Shown: positions 13,311-18,769 of the stretch, piece by piece
Position numbering within the stretch: the stretch's first letter is position 1
Layout of the letters: each line of letters begins with the position of its first letter
The notes under the pieces: generated by a model
What the model saw: only the letters and a program-made list of their open reading frames with translations
Database searches by the model: none
What the model was told of the DNA's origin: nothing
DNA from: a virus
IMG/VR virus record: IMGVR_UViG_3300044701_001399
Coordinates: 1 to 33,304 of that record
Direction: 5' to 3' (one strand)
DNA: 33,304 bases
Made by a program: the position numbers and the translations under genes

Positions 13311-13497
13311 AAATACTGGTGGAGTCAGTGACCCTACTTGTCTCGGGATGACATAAAAAGCGCCCTGGTCGGGAACCCCCTCACTGCCCTCGTCGGATGG
13401 GCAATATAAATGCCGACTGGTGCGGATGGAGGTTACTCCCGCCTGGTTTCTTGCCTCCAGTCAAAGGGCAAGTGGCGAGCCTGGAAGGAGTCTATTC
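13311..13497 (+). other. G+C-rich structured non-coding stretch
   Basis: 187 bases between A+T-rich genes, visibly richer in G+C. Local stems include GGCA/TGCC around 13397-13411 and TTGCC/GGCAA at about 13451-13472. No convincing gene: the best frame (ATG at 13410, 32 residues) has no ribosome-binding site. It could be a structured RNA or a long 5' leader. The final bases carry the AGGAG (13486-13490) of the next gene. Confidence 0.5.
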
Positions 13498-13941
13498 ATG
13501 GAATTTAAAGAAATTGTAGGTGAGTATTCAAACAAAAAACAAGCCTTTATGTATCCATGCAATTATGCTATGATACGTTTGGTATGGAAAGAACTTGAAG
13601 ACAACAAATTACACTCTCAAAGTTTTTATGAGTATGATTATCCTCATACCAAACCCTACAGAGAATCATATCATACATATGATATAATCTCTAGAGATGA
13701 AGTTCTACTTCATAGTTTTGATATGGATTGGAATCCAACATGTGATCATAACATTTATTGGAATGGTGCTTTTTGGATTGCCAAAACTTGTGGAGAATGT
13801 ATTGTAAAAGACATTCGTATTGAAAGTGAATTTAAATTCAATCAAGAAAAATGTTTTTCCAGGGATGCTGGATACAATGCAGATGGTAAACTAGTGTGGG
13901 GAAAAGAAGGTGGTTTGTTCGAATTCGATAAAATCACTTGA
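13498..13941 (+). CDS. Hypothetical protein (147 aa)
   Basis: The start is set by AGGAG seven bases upstream. A soluble protein rich in aromatic residues and cysteine/histidine (DMDWNPTCDHNIYWNGAFWI, KTCGECIVKDIRIE). Its stop TGA lies inside the -35 box of the next promoter. Not recognised. Confidence 0.68.
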   Translation: MEFKEIVGEYSNKKQAFMYPCNYAMIRLVWKELEDNKLHSQSFYEYDYPHTKPYRESYHTYDIISRDEVLLHSFDMDWNPTCDHNIYWNGAFWIAKTCGECIVKDIRIESEFKFNQEKCFSRDAGYNADGKLVWGKEGGLFEFDKIT

Positions 13942-13966
13942 CATTCCCCTCCCACTCATATATAAT
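13938..13966 (+). promoter_or_regulatory. Consensus sigma70 promoter TTGACA-17-TATAAT for tRNA-Met/tRNA-Leu
   Basis: Perfect hexamers at 13938-13943 and 13961-13966. The -10 lies within an inverted repeat CTCCCA (13949-13954) / TGGGAG (13968-13973). The upstream gene's stop codon is part of TTGACA. Confidence 0.88.
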
Positions 13967-13977
13967 ATGGGAGTCAA

Positions 13978-14051
13978 CGCGGGATGGAACAGTCTGGTAG
14001 TTCAGCGGTCTCATAAGCCGCAGGTCGTGGGTTCAAATCCCACTCCCGCCC
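13978..14051 (+). tRNA. tRNA-Met (anticodon CAT), initiator-like first pair
   Basis: Acceptor CGCGGGA/TCCCGCC with an unpaired C1-C72, D-arm GAAC..GTTC, anticodon arm GCGGT-CTCATAA-GCCGC, T-arm GTGGG-TTCAAAT-CCCAC. An unpaired 1-72 position is an initiator feature, but the three G-C pairs at the base of the anticodon stem are absent, so elongator or initiator use is unclear. CCA follows at 14052-14054 and may be encoded. Confidence 0.9.
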
Positions 14052-14055
14052 CCAC

Positions 14056-14138
14056 GTCGCTGTGGCGGAATTGGTAGACGCGCTGGGTTTAGGTTCCAGT
14101 GTCTTTATGACGTGGAGGTTCAATTCCTCTCAGCGACA
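14056..14138 (+). tRNA. tRNA-Leu (anticodon TAG)
   Basis: Type II: acceptor GTCGCTG/CAGCGAC, D-arm with GGCGGAATTGGTAGACGC, anticodon arm CTGGG-TTTAGGT-TCCAG, variable arm, T-arm GGAGG-TTCAATT-CCTCT, discriminator A. Reads CTA. Confidence 0.95.
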
Positions 14139-14310
14139 TCGGTGCTCGTTATGCAGATAGCATAGAAGGAGACCGACCTTCTACTACGGGTATCTTCCGT
14201 AGAGTCGTAGATAGAGGGTAAGCCTCTGTTATACTCTTGAGGTATATTACGCTTACTCCATCAACAACACCCCTCAAGCCTATCAACGATGCTCAAACAG
14301 AGGGGTCACT
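14139..14310 (+). ncRNA. Candidate structured RNA between tRNA-Leu and tRNA-Gly
   Basis: No ORF. Nested inverted repeats are visible: CCTCTGTT (14223-14230) with AACAGAGG (14296-14303) encloses CTTGAGG (14236-14242) with CCTCAAG (14272-14278). Upstream there is CTACGG/CCGTAG (about 14182-14200). It lies in the same transcript as the tRNAs. It may be an independent RNA or a processed spacer; homology was not tested. Confidence 0.5.
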
Positions 14311-14382
14311 GCGGGGTTAGTTCAGCGGTAGAACGCTATCCTTCCAAGTTAGATGTCGTCGGTTCGATTCCGATACCCCGCT
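14311..14382 (+). tRNA. tRNA-Gly (anticodon TCC)
   Basis: Acceptor GCGGGGT/ACCCCGC, D-arm GTTC..GAAC, anticodon loop CTTCCAA on a stem with one T-T mismatch, T-arm GTCGG-TTCGATT-CCGAT. Reads GGA. Confidence 0.94.
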
Positions 14383-14398
14383 TCCCTAAAATAGTTTT

Positions 14399-15106
14399 AT
14401 GGATTTAGATCATTTTTATTCAGATGAAATTGAAATTTGGGAAACTATTTTAGGTGAGAAAATGCATTATCACTATGCAATTTCTAGCAAAGATAATGAT
14501 CCATTTGATCAAGCAATTATAAATCTCTTTCCTTATCTAGAAGATAAACTAAAGATTTTAGATTGTGGATGTGGTTGGGGAGGTCCTGGTAAATTAATTA
14601 AAGAAAAATTTAATTGTGATGTTACTGGAGTTACTATTTCAAAAACACAATCACAATACATTAAATCTTTTCCAGTTATCCATCAAGATCTGAATGATTT
14701 TATTCCACCAGAAAAATATGATATTGCTATTTTCATAGAAAGTTTCACTCATGTTTTTGATTCGGCATCAATGCTCAAACGTTTTTATAATAATGTAGAT
14801 TCTATTCTTATAAAAGATTATGTTTCTGATTATTGGAAAGCAATACCAGAGTGGGGAATGCAAGTAAGATCGAAGAATACTTTCATTAATGAATTGGAGC
14901 AAGCGGGATATGTAGTAAAAGATTACTACGAGATTGAAAATTTCTTTCAACCTGCTATAGATTTCTGGATGAAAAATCTAATGAAATTAGATCCATCACT
15001 TATCAAAGGTCACATCAAACATTTGTTTGATCTTTGTTTTTGGTATAAGTATAAAAAACATAGAGTTCCTTCTATGAATCAATGTGTAATTTACGCCACT
15101 AAATAG
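14399..15106 (+). CDS. Class I SAM-dependent methyltransferase
   Basis: 235 residues. The SAM-binding motif I is ILDCGCGWGGPG (about residues 53-64), followed by VTGVTISKTQSQYIK and FIESFTHVFDS, the pattern of small-molecule or lipid methyltransferases near the cyclopropane-synthase/sterol group. The target is unknown. The gene is markedly A+T-rich (many AAA, GAT, TTA codons), as are the oxygenases, hinting at acquisition as a cargo gene. Confidence 0.82.
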   Translation: MDLDHFYSDEIEIWETILGEKMHYHYAISSKDNDPFDQAIINLFPYLEDKLKILDCGCGWGGPGKLIKEKFNCDVTGVTISKTQSQYIKSFPVIHQDLNDFIPPEKYDIAIFIESFTHVFDSASMLKRFYNNVDSILIKDYVSDYWKAIPEWGMQVRSKNTFINELEQAGYVVKDYYEIENFFQPAIDFWMKNLMKLDPSLIKGHIKHLFDLCFWYKYKKHRVPSMNQCVIYATK

Positions 15107-15107
15107 C

Positions 15108-15269
15108 ATGTCACTTATTTCCACCCAAGACCGAGAGATGGTCATTGAAGCATTAGAACATTATGTTCTATCTTTGAAAACATATCATACACCAAATGAA
15201 GACAAAATCTTTCAATACAATGCCCTTCTCAACTGGATTAAATTGGAACGTTTCAAACATGAAAATTAA
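15108..15269 (+). CDS. Small hypothetical protein (53 aa)
   Basis: ATG at 15108, one base after the methyltransferase stop. Soluble and helical (DREMVIEALEHYVLSLKTYH ... LLNWIKLERFKHEN). Overlaps the following ORF by 11 bases in another frame. Function unknown. Confidence 0.6.
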   Translation: MSLISTQDREMVIEALEHYVLSLKTYHTPNEDKIFQYNALLNWIKLERFKHEN

Positions 15270-15429
15270 TCTGTGGTATTGCACCCACATGAATCAATGG
15301 CGTTGGTCTCTTACTGATGATCACCGCCCAGTAGTCAGACAAGAAAGTGGTCAACAACCACACTTGCGTGATGCGATGAATGATATTGCAAACACAGTAG
15401 AATACATGATGGATTGTAAGCAATCCTGA
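15259..15429 (+). CDS. Small hypothetical protein (56 aa)
   Basis: The ATG at 15259 gives MKINLWYCTHMNQWRWSLTD then a polar segment and DAMNDIANTVEYMMD. The tryptophan/tyrosine-rich N-terminus looks like a compact beta fold. Upstream in-frame codons belong to the previous ORF's region, so this start is preferred. Function unknown. Confidence 0.68.
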   Translation: MKINLWYCTHMNQWRWSLTDDHRPVVRQESGQQPHLRDAMNDIANTVEYMMDCKQS

Positions 15430-15436
15430 TTTTTAT

Positions 15437-15508
15437 TGGAGTGTAGTTCAGCGGTAGAACGCTTGACTGTTAATCAAGTTGTCGCAGGTTCGATCCCTGC
15501 CACTCCAG
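15437..15508 (+). tRNA. tRNA-Asn (anticodon GTT)
   Basis: Acceptor TGGAGTG/CACTCCA, D-arm GTTC..GAAC, anticodon arm CTTGA-CTGTTAA-TCAAG, T-arm GCAGG-TTCGATC-CCTGC. Reads AAC/AAT. Confidence 0.95.
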
Positions 15509-15511
15509 TTT

Positions 15512-15583
15512 GGGAGCATAGCTCAGTGGTAGAGCAACGTGCTGATAACGCGGAGGTCGATAGTTCAAATCTATCTGTTCCCA
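15512..15583 (+). tRNA. tRNA-Ile (anticodon GAT)
   Basis: Acceptor GGGAGCA/TGTTCCC, D-arm GCTC..GAGC, anticodon loop CTGATAA, T-arm GATAG-TTCAAAT-CTATC. Reads ATC/ATT, complementing the ATA-reading tRNA at 11270. A TTTGGTA/TACCAAA hairpin follows immediately (15584-15604). Confidence 0.94.
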
Positions 15584-15608
15584 TTTGGTATTCAATGTTA
15601 CCAAATTA

Positions 15609-15624
15609 AATAAATATATATAAT
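15609..15624 (+). promoter_or_regulatory. Late box and TATAAT just before the riboswitch-like element
   Basis: AATAAATA at 15609-15616 fits the late consensus and TATAAT at 15619-15624 fits a -10 box without a clear -35. Both would start RNA at or within the structured element that begins at 15626. Confidence 0.5.
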
Positions 15625-15625
15625 A

Positions 15626-15665
15626 CGTTCATCCCTATGGGACGGAAGTAAGCCGACTCGGAACG
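15626..15665 (+). promoter_or_regulatory. Glutamine-riboswitch-like (glnA / Downstream-peptide class) element
   Basis: CGTTC (15626-15630) pairs with GAACG (15661-15665). Inside are ATCCC/GGGA with a TAT loop, the conserved-looking CGGAAGTA and a short CCG/CGG stem, matching the three-stem layout of glutamine-binding glnA/Downstream-peptide RNAs known from cyanobacteria and their phages. The usual GAAGGAACG 3' strand is degenerate here; TGAAGGAACGC occurs instead at 15828-15838, just after the downstream peptide. A short peptide ORF follows at 15678, as expected for the class. Confidence 0.6.
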
Positions 15666-15677
15666 GATCGTTCATCT

Positions 15678-15830
15678 ATGGAAGCACTCATTCTAACCTG
15701 TCTTCAGGCGCAGTTGATTGCAGGGAGAATCTATAAGACTGATATTCCTGCTCAAGCAAAGAATGATTTAATCTGGGAGTTAAAACAAATCTCCCCGAAA
15801 GAGTGTAAGATAGACGCAAAAGCCGACTGA
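15678..15830 (+). CDS. Small peptide downstream of the riboswitch-like element (50 aa)
   Basis: MEALILTCLQAQLIAGRIYK then a charged tail ending KIDAKAD. The N-terminus is hydrophobic enough for a weak membrane association. Its position, 13 bases after the RNA element, fits the small peptides that give the Downstream-peptide class its name. Expression would then respond to glutamine, a nitrogen-status signal. Confidence 0.65.
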   Translation: MEALILTCLQAQLIAGRIYKTDIPAQAKNDLIWELKQISPKECKIDAKAD

Positions 15831-15869
15831 AGGAACGCTCTTTAACCTAAACCATTAAGGAGAAACCTA

Positions 15870-16028
15870 ATGTCACAAGCAACCTATAGAGGGTGTAAGT
15901 ATAATACTGACACACCTAAGCAAGAATATCAGCACTGGTATTCACAAACACATGCACCAGCACATCCTACCAACACCTATCGTGGTGTTGCCTACCGCCC
16001 CTGCAAAAATCAGGAGGTAGGAAAATGA
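15870..16028 (+). CDS. DUF4278-like small protein (52 aa)
   Basis: AAGGAG (15857-15862) sets the start. Two copies of a TYRG-x-x-Y motif are seen (ATYRGCKYN near residue 5 and NTYRGVAYRP near residue 36), the hallmark of the DUF4278 family of cyanobacterial and phage proteins. Function unknown. The stop overlaps the next start (ATGA at 16025-16028). Confidence 0.68.
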   Translation: MSQATYRGCKYNTDTPKQEYQHWYSQTHAPAHPTNTYRGVAYRPCKNQEVGK

Positions 16029-16111
16029 ACTGGTTGAATCTAATCCGTAAACAGATTGAAAAACAAAAGAGACTAGAGATTGCCCAATATCATATGGCAA
16101 CTCTTGGATAA
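16025..16111 (+). CDS. Mini-protein (28 aa)
   Basis: Excellent ribosome-binding site (AGGAGG at 16012-16017) and overlap with the upstream stop. The peptide MNWLNLIRKQIEKQKRLEI followed by AQYHMATLG is an amphipathic basic helix that could lie on a membrane or bind RNA. It is the last gene before a strong terminator. Confidence 0.65.
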   Translation: MNWLNLIRKQIEKQKRLEIAQYHMATLG

Positions 16112-16115
16112 AGCA

Positions 16116-16139
16116 AAGGGGGCATATGCCCCCTTTTTT
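16116..16139. terminator. Strong bidirectional rho-independent terminator
   Basis: GGGGGCATATGCCCCC, a perfect palindrome, flanked by AAA and TTTTTT so it works on both strands. It ends the rightward riboswitch operon and the convergent leftward micro-ORF operon. Confidence 0.92.
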
Positions 16140-16305
16140 ATTTCCTTAGGGTATGTAAGTATTCAATCATTGCTTCCCTGATATACATTAGCTCATGGTA
16201 GCATTTCTGGTTGTGAGCACACTGCCTAAGTTCGTGGTCTGGTTTATGTACACTCTCAATAAACAAATCTAATCCTCTGTTCCATTTTTCGTTGTCTTCA
16301 GTCAC
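16138..16305 (-). CDS. Small hypothetical protein with GTG start (55 aa)
   Basis: GTG at 16305-16303 overlaps the upstream gene's stop by eight bases and has GGAGG four bases before it. The product begins TEDNEKWNRGLDLFIESVHK and is soluble, with HELRQCAHNQKCYHEL in the middle. There is no earlier ATG in frame. The stop lies inside the terminator. Function unknown. Confidence 0.58.
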   Translation of the reverse strand: MTEDNEKWNRGLDLFIESVHKPDHELRQCAHNQKCYHELMYIREAMIEYLHTLRK

Positions 16306-16618
16306 GTTGCCTCCAGTCTTCGGGTTTATCTCCAGTAAAGAAATCTACAATATCATCAACGCTTTCAAATCTTCCGATACCTTTTGCTTCGTGTCCGATG
16401 CCACCGATATCAAGTTGATTTAAAAAATCATCCATATCTCCTTCTTGCATGTCTGGGTTAGCAGCAGTTCGTCTTGCTTGCCTTAGCATGGTGGCAGCAG
16501 AACGATTTGCTTTTGCCAACTTCTCTGCCCAAATCATGTCTGATAGATCTACAGCTTCTCCTTTTACAATCTTATCACAAATAGCCTGTAATCTCAGGCG
16601 ATACTGAGTAGAGAGCAT
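16298..16618 (-). CDS. Hypothetical protein (106 aa)
   Basis: A soluble protein with a basic helical N-terminal half (RLRLQAICDKIVKGEAVDL, AATMLRQARRTAAN) and an acidic C-terminal half (MQEGDMDDFLNQLDIGG, VDDIVDFFTGDKPEDW). The longest gene of the leftward micro-ORF operon. Looks conserved among cyanophages; function unknown. Confidence 0.75.
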   Translation of the reverse strand: MLSTQYRLRLQAICDKIVKGEAVDLSDMIWAEKLAKANRSAATMLRQARRTAANPDMQEGDMDDFLNQLDIGGIGHEAKGIGRFESVDDIVDFFTGDKPEDWRQRD

Positions 16619-16643
16619 AGTATGTATAGCAGTAATACTATAT

Positions 16644-16733
16644 TTAGTGTGGGTATGCGTTGTTTAATCCCCAGTAAATAAACAATCCTATTGCTCCAAA
16701 CAAAGAGATACTAGTGAGAGCTAGGTGGTTCAT
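16644..16733 (-). CDS. Membrane mini-protein (29 aa)
   Basis: MNHLALTSISLFGAIGLF then IYWGLNNAYPH: essentially one transmembrane helix. It starts 22 bases inside the preceding ORF, after GAGGAAA. Support is the hydrophobic helix and the tight chain of overlaps. Confidence 0.5.
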   Translation of the reverse strand: MNHLALTSISLFGAIGLFIYWGLNNAYPH

Positions 16734-16845
16734 CTTTCATTTCCTCGTATGCTAGTTTTAAGATGTAATAGATGACATAGGCAGTGCCTGCTAATCCTAC
16801 TCCTAGAATAGTAAACACCCCCCAAGGTAAGTTACTCATACTCAT
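16711..16845 (-). CDS. Membrane mini-protein (44 aa)
   Basis: One membrane helix (VFTILGVGLAGTAYVIYYIL) with a charged tail (YEEMKDEPPSSH). GAGG precedes ATG at 16845; an alternative ATG is at 16839. Overlaps the previous and following ORFs. Confidence 0.52.
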   Translation of the reverse strand: MSMSNLPWGVFTILGVGLAGTAYVIYYILKLAYEEMKDEPPSSH

Positions 16846-16942
16846 CCTCGTATGTAGATGGCTCTTCAAATAACTCATCCATTTTTTGTTGGAATACTTT
16901 CTCTTGTAGCTCTTGTAAGTCTTCTTCGGTAAGAGTTATCAT
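16832..16942 (-). CDS. Acidic mini-protein (36 aa)
   Basis: MITLTEEDLQELQEKVFQQK then an acidic tail (STYEDEYE). Starts by ATGA overlap with the upstream stop and has AAGGA just before. No membrane segment. A short acidic helix of this type could bind a host protein, but nothing identifies a target. Confidence 0.52.
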   Translation of the reverse strand: MITLTEEDLQELQEKVFQQKMDELFEEPSTYEDEYE

Positions 16943-17118
16943 TTGTCCTTAAGTAATTCTTCTATTCTTTTACGCATGTTTGTGCTATCCTGCTTGAGAT
17001 AATCTCTCAAAGAATAACCACGCTGCCCTTTCATAATACATGTTCCTTGGTAGAACATGGTGGCAGCAAACACTAGCAGGAAAACTATTCCTATTATTTC
17101 AGGGTAATGTTGAGCCAT
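16939..17118 (-). CDS. Small membrane protein (59 aa)
   Basis: An N-terminal membrane helix (EIIGIVFLLVFAATMFYQG) then a basic cytoplasmic tail (RDYLKQDSTNMRKRIEELLK). Start 25 bases inside the upstream gene. Composition and layout are those of a real small membrane protein. Confidence 0.6.
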   Translation of the reverse strand: MAQHYPEIIGIVFLLVFAATMFYQGTCIMKGQRGYSLRDYLKQDSTNMRKRIEELLKDK

Positions 17119-17312
17119 GGTAGTAGAGGTGGTATTACTCCAACGAGTCGAAGAAGACCCTCAGCAAAAAGTGAAAGAACAACCCAACCAACACACATTG
17201 AAATAATCGAAGCATTACGATTGTGTCTTCGTATGGCATCATCGATCATCTCCTGACACTGTTTCTGTGTCACTAGATGGTCTGGATCTATTTGATTCAT
17301 TCGGTGGCTCAT
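17094..17312 (-). CDS. Small membrane protein (72 aa)
   Basis: A soluble N-terminal part (PDHLVTQKQCQEMIDDAIRR) and a C-terminal membrane segment (ISMCVGWVVLSLFAEGLLRL and beyond). Start may be M1 (17312) or M5 (17300); neither has a clear ribosome-binding site. Function unknown. Confidence 0.6.
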   Translation of the reverse strand: MSHRMNQIDPDHLVTQKQCQEMIDDAIRRHNRNASIISMCVGWVVLSLFAEGLLRLVGVIPPLLPWLNITLK

Positions 17313-17412
17313 GGATTTTAGCGATACCTATGATGGGAAACATAACAAGGGCAAAGCAAAGGATGCCCAAACTGACTGGATTATTTAAGATTTCAACTAT
17401 CAGATGAGTCAT
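17239..17412 (-). CDS. Possible small membrane protein (57 aa)
   Basis: MTHLIVEILNNPVSLGIL continues into a membrane helix (CFALVMFPIIGIAKI), then a hydrophilic Ser/Glu-rich tail. It starts 20 bases inside the upstream gene and shares 74 bases with the next gene in another frame, so the tail is the less certain part. Confidence 0.45.
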   Translation of the reverse strand: MTHLIVEILNNPVSLGILCFALVMFPIIGIAKIHEPPNESNRSRPSSDTETVSGDDR

Positions 17413-17605
17413 TTTTCTTTACATGGATGTAACATTCAAGTGGTTTCTGAGTTTCACTATCAAAGTTTTGGTCTAGATAGACACAAAGTTTTTGAATGAT
17501 TTTGATGTATTCGTCATGCATCCATTCACTACCAGTTTCGTGATAAGCATAATGCTTACATGCTGTGATGATGCGATTGACATCTCTGCTTGATAGGTTA
17601 TACAT
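17393..17605 (-). CDS. Hypothetical protein (70 aa)
   Basis: Soluble, with LSSRDVNRIITACKHYAYHE and a polar C-terminal half (DQNFDSETQKPLECYIHVKK). Overlaps the next ORF by 20 bases. Function unknown. Confidence 0.62.
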   Translation of the reverse strand: MYNLSSRDVNRIITACKHYAYHETGSEWMHDEYIKIIQKLCVYLDQNFDSETQKPLECYIHVKKNDSSDS

Positions 17606-17609
17606 AAGT

Positions 17610-17780
17610 TTACTCTTTATACATTATTATGTCGCCGTGTTTTCTATGAAAATCGAGGTGTTTTTTACCCCAAGGTATCACCCTCCATTCAGTTTTTCCA
17701 TTCCAAAGTAAAAGGCAGATATGGATGTATCTCATACACCTGTAGTATAACGAGCTATTTAGATGGGTGCAAATACTCAT
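17610..17780 (-). CDS. Possible first gene of the leftward operon (56 aa)
   Basis: Starts at ATG 17780 after AGGAAA. Sequence includes YYRCMRYIHICLLLWNGKTE and VIPWGKKHLDFHRKHGD, rich in Trp/His/Cys. It ends four bases before the next start. No membrane segment is clear. It sits back to back with the hli promoter. No homology is known to me. Confidence 0.42.
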   Translation of the reverse strand: MSICTHLNSSLYYRCMRYIHICLLLWNGKTEWRVIPWGKKHLDFHRKHGDIIMYKE

Positions 17781-17804
17781 CAGAGTTTCCTGACAAACAG
17801 GGGC

Positions 17805-17833
17805 TTGACAGGATGCTTGAGATGCTATATACT
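17805..17833 (+). promoter_or_regulatory. Sigma70 promoter TTGACA-17-TATACT for hli
   Basis: Perfect -35 (17805-17810), 17-base spacer, TATACT (17828-17833). Leader to the hli ATG is about 20 bases. Confidence 0.8.
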
Positions 17834-17860
17834 ATGTAAAGATTTACAACAGAATGTAAC

Positions 17861-18064
17861 ATGACTGTAACAAGCAATGAGTTTGGTCAACAGAATATGT
17901 GGGCAAAAGAGCCTGCTATGGTTTACCAAGAATACAATCGGAAAGGTCTTCTGACCCCTATGCAAATGACGGAGATGTACAATGGACGCTGGGCAATGGT
18001 CGGCATTATTGCTGGTCTTATTTCTTATGTCAGCACTGGCAAACTCTTCTTCGGAATCTTCTGA
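17861..18064 (+). CDS. hli: High-light-inducible (Hli/Scp) protein
   Basis: 67 residues with the chlorophyll-binding motif E38-x2-N41-G-R-W-A-M (TEMYNGRWAMVGIIAGLISY) on a single transmembrane helix, as in phage Hli proteins. It would sit in the thylakoid membrane and protect photosystems by binding chlorophyll and dissipating excess energy during infection. It follows its own strong promoter. No ribosome-binding site is evident beyond an A-rich leader. Confidence 0.93.
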   Translation: MTVTSNEFGQQNMWAKEPAMVYQEYNRKGLLTPMQMTEMYNGRWAMVGIIAGLISYVSTGKLFFGIF

Positions 18065-18072
18065 CTGAGGGC

Positions 18073-18101
18073 TTGACAATGACTTCGCTTTTGTTTACAA
18101 T
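18073..18101 (+). promoter_or_regulatory. Sigma70-type promoter TTGACA-17-TACAAT before petF
   Basis: -35 at 18073-18078 and TACAAT at 18096-18101, 17 bases apart. A start near 18108 would give petF a leader of about 57 bases. It overlaps the 28-residue ORF, so the two readings compete. Confidence 0.6.
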
Positions 18102-18165
18102 GACTTCCGTTGCCTTCTTCGTATTGCTGGCAATCTCTGTAGAAAAACTTTGTGAGACTTATTGA
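18079..18165 (+). CDS. Possible single-helix membrane peptide between hli and petF (28 aa)
   Basis: [20 protein letters not shown] then VEKLCETY. A single membrane helix, the size of small photosystem or cytochrome b6f subunits, with its stop overlapping petF (TGATG). Against it, the start sits inside a promoter-like sequence; only transcripts from the hli promoter would carry it. No specific photosystem family matched. Confidence 0.38.
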   Translation: MTSLLFTMTSVAFFVLLAISVEKLCETY

Positions 18166-18458
18166 TGGCTACCTATTCCATTACCCTTCAATCCCCTGAC
18201 GGCACTGAGCAAACTATTCAGTGCCCTGATGACCAATACATTCTTGAAGCTGCTGAAGAGGCAGGTGTAGACCTTCCTTCGTCATGTAAAGCTGGTGCTT
18301 GCTCTGCTTGTGCTGGCAAACTTGTTAGCGGCACAGTTGATAATGAGGAACAATCTTTCCTTGATGATGATCAACTTGCTGATGGTTGGGTGCTTACTTG
18401 CGTAGCATATCCAACTAGCGACTGTGTAATCCTCACTGAACAGGAAGAAAACCTGTGA
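18165..18458 (+). CDS. petF: Plant-type [2Fe-2S] ferredoxin
   Basis: 97 residues with the canonical cluster ligands C41, C46, C49 ([13 protein letters not shown]) and C79 (VLTCVAYP). It accepts electrons from photosystem I and can donate them to bilin or nucleotide reduction and other reactions. The ATG at 18165 is preferred over the TTG before it. Overlaps the following ORF by four bases (GTGA). Clearly host-derived. Confidence 0.96.
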   Translation: MATYSITLQSPDGTEQTIQCPDDQYILEAAEEAGVDLPSSCKAGACSACAGKLVSGTVDNEEQSFLDDDQLADGWVLTCVAYPTSDCVILTEQEENL

Positions 18459-18619
18459 GTGCTGGTATGCTTGGGCAACTTAGTCTTGCCCTTCAACAAC
18501 TTGTAGATGATGGTGTCTGGTCTAACGATGACGAACTTAAAGTCTGTGTTGCAGGCACTCTACCCAAAGACAAATTTATTGTTATTCAAAACATTACTAA
18601 ACGAGGAGAAAACAAATGA
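18455..18619 (+). CDS. Small hypothetical protein coupled to petF (54 aa)
   Basis: GTG start overlapping the petF stop; stop overlapping the next ATG. Soluble, with [19 protein letters not shown] and [24 protein letters not shown] and ATGA junctions on both sides argue strongly for translation. Function unknown; the context suggests a redox or photosynthetic link. Confidence 0.62.
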   Translation: MSAGMLGQLSLALQQLVDDGVWSNDDELKVCVAGTLPKDKFIVIQNITKRGENK

Positions 18620-18735
18620 AATTCGGATTCACCCCTGAGGCAGAGATCCTCAACGCTCGTCTTGCTATGCTTGGTTTTGTGATTGCTGTTGGCACTTACA
18701 TGACTACTGGGCAAATTATCCCAGGTATTTGGTGA
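18616..18735 (+). CDS. hli: Very short Hli protein (39 aa)
   Basis: [20 protein letters not shown] carries E10-x2-N13-x-R15-x-A-M-x-G, the Hli chlorophyll-binding pattern, on one membrane helix (FVIAVGTYM). It resembles the HliC/ScpB-type short Hli proteins that pair with other Hlips. GGAG at 18605-18608 sets the start. Followed by a strong terminator. Confidence 0.87.
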   Translation: MKFGFTPEAEILNARLAMLGFVIAVGTYMTTGQIIPGIW

Positions 18736-18741
18736 TACTTT

Positions 18742-18768
18742 AAAGGGGGTCTTTCGACCCCCTTTTTT
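18742..18768. terminator. Strong rho-independent terminator between convergent genes
   Basis: AAAGGGGGTC, loop TTTC, GACCCCC, TTTTTT. The A- and T-rich flanks allow use in both directions, ending the hli-petF operon and the leftward 84-residue gene. Confidence 0.93.
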
Positions 18769-18769
18769 A

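Noticed and set aside
13410-13508. 32-residue frame in the G+C-rich stretch
   Set aside because: No ribosome-binding site, no recognisable motif, and it runs into the well-supported start at 13498.
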